The translations under genes were made by a program, and so were the position numbers. A stretch of 64,000 bases of DNA from Roseburia sp. 499 (GTDB lineage Bacteria > Bacillota > Clostridia > Lachnospirales > Lachnospiraceae). The stretch spans positions 124,001 through 188,000 of the forward strand of contig NZ_CP135164.1 in assembly GCF_001940225.2 (NCBI RefSeq). The letters run 5' to 3'. The notes below the pieces were generated by a model. It searched no databases. It was given only the letters and a program-made list of their open reading frames with translations, and was not told the DNA's origin. Positions 63,146 to 64,000 of the stretch are shown here, one piece after another. The first letter of the stretch is position 1; the number at the start of each line of letters is the position of its first letter.

Positions 63146-64000
63146 ATGTTTAAGAAACTTAAATTAGATGGATTAGATATGATGAGCCTAATGAATGGGC
63201 TGGTATTTTTTGCACCCGTAGCGCTCTTAGTAAGAACTTCGGCAGGATTATCAACAGCGACTTTTTTTACCTTGCAGGCATTGCTTTCAATCGTGATATT
63301 TTTCTTTGAAATTCCTGCAGGGAAAATTACTGATTGTATAGGTTATCGAAAGACCATTATTATTTCGCAAATTTTGTTATGTTTTGCAAGAATTCTACTG
63401 TTTGTTAGTTTTGAGACAGGAAGCTTGGCAGTGTTTGTTGTGGAGGCTTTTGCAGAAGGTATTGCAATCTGCTTCTCTTCAGGTACAAGGAGTGCGTACT
63501 TGTATACTATAATGGATGAGGAACAATTTGTTGTAAAAACTGCGCATATATCTAATTGCGGAACTGTTGGATTTATTGTTAGCACTGTTGCATACGCAGG
63601 GATGTATTCCTTGGTAGGAATACAAGGGCTATTGATAGCCACTGTAGTCTCAAGCGGCATAGGTGTAGTTGCAGCATTAACTATTGAAGCAGAGGGGAAT
63701 AGACAGGTAGAAGATGAAACTGTGTCGTCAAGACATCTGAGAGGAAAACTATGCAACAAAGAAGTTGCCCTATTTGTATTAATACTTTCATGTATAAGCA
63801 TAGGTTTTATTTTGATTAACTTTTTCTATGTTGAAAAGATTATGGAATTAAATCTAAGAGAAGAACTTTTGACGCCAATTATTTTAGGATATTCAGCGAT
63901 TCAATTATTATCAGAGAAAATTTTGGATAAGATTGCAAAAAGAAGATATGTTGTAGCCTTTTCAATATCTTTTATAATTGCAGGTATCTTGATGTTACTA
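63146..64000 (+). CDS. Major facilitator superfamily transporter, 5' part (3' end outside window)
   Basis: An open frame from an ATG behind AAAGGAGAAA runs to the window end (285 codons). It is very hydrophobic, with about seven membrane helices, and shows the MFS motif A-like loop GKITDCIGYRK between helices 2 and 3. A charged loop (EAEGNRQVEDETVSSRHLRG) in the middle fits the central cytoplasmic loop of a 12-helix carrier. The substrate is unknown. It is cut by the window edge. Confidence 0.85.
   Translation, partial: MFKKLKLDGLDMMSLMNGLVFFAPVALLVRTSAGLSTATFFTLQALLSIVIFFFEIPAGKITDCIGYRKTIIISQILLCFARILLFVSFETGSLAVFVVEAFAEGIAICFSSGTRSAYLYTIMDEEQFVVKTAHISNCGTVGFIVSTVAYAGMYSLVGIQGLLIATVVSSGIGVVAALTIEAEGNRQVEDETVSSRHLRGKLCNKEVALFVLILSCISIGFILINFFYVEKIMELNLREELLTPIILGYSAIQLLSEKILDKIAKRRYVVAFSISFIIAGILMLL

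Overview
The window is a 64 kb piece of a low-GC Gram-positive chromosome, most likely an anaerobic gut Lachnospiraceae (Clostridia). This rests on purine-rich Shine-Dalgarno sites, an oxygen-sensitive class III ribonucleotide reductase, clostridial S10-spc-alpha operon order with a KOW-domain gene between map and infA, an L17 with an inserted segment, tyrosine-poor type IV pilus genes, and serine recombinases typical of this family. Genus cannot be settled from the sequence alone. No tRNA, rRNA or CRISPR array was seen.

Region 1 (1-20.1 kb) holds housekeeping and envelope genes: the tail of a chemoreceptor; nrdDG behind two NrdR-like boxes; an AraC regulator; a decayed cysK; an L,D-transpeptidase; an rRNA methyltransferase; lgt; and a compact type IV pilus/type II secretion-like operon (pilC, four small membrane or pilin-like proteins, pilT). 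Next come a transglutaminase lipoprotein, an ECF sigma gene with a membrane neighbour, a GGDEF protein with a changed signature (GGNEF), a PilZ protein, a 1055-residue coiled-coil surface protein and a small lipoprotein.

Region 2 (20.1-37.5 kb) is the S10-spc-alpha ribosomal cluster, rpsJ to rplQ, with secY, adk, map, infA and rpoA. It starts from a good sigma-A promoter preceded by three copies of a structured repeat, and has a second strong promoter before rpmJ. Unusually long gaps (before rpsJ, rplC, rplB, rplF, rpsM and rplQ) carry inverted repeats that look like leader RNAs. The clearest is a pair of tandem hairpins before rplQ with the same 15-nt loop sequence on unrelated stems.

Region 3 (37.5-50.1 kb) begins with a small regulatory island bounded by two nearly identical terminators: a small membrane protein, a 50-residue coupled ORF and a sigma factor fused to a transmembrane and extracellular domain. 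Both transcription units have the same ECF-type promoter pattern, which suggests autoregulation. Then follow two lineage proteins, a mutS2-response regulator-histidine kinase operon, an HtrA-like protein lacking its catalytic triad, a YhaM-type exonuclease and an RlmD-type methyltransferase.

Region 4 (50.1-60 kb) is accessory DNA: a PD-(D/E)XK nuclease-like protein, a serine recombinase set whose first gene is truncated and whose intact-length gene has lost a conserved arginine, remnants including a probable Fic tail, a MerR-methyltransferase fusion behind a 19-bp-spacer promoter, an HTH-NYN ribonuclease pair, and a second small HTH-plus-effector pair. Region 5 (60-64 kb) has an LprI-like lipoprotein, a complete chemoreceptor and the start of an MFS transporter. 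The best candidates for undescribed biology are the membrane-tethered sigma module, the rplQ tandem hairpins, the three-copy structured repeat, and the HTH-NYN and nuclease genes of the accessory island.
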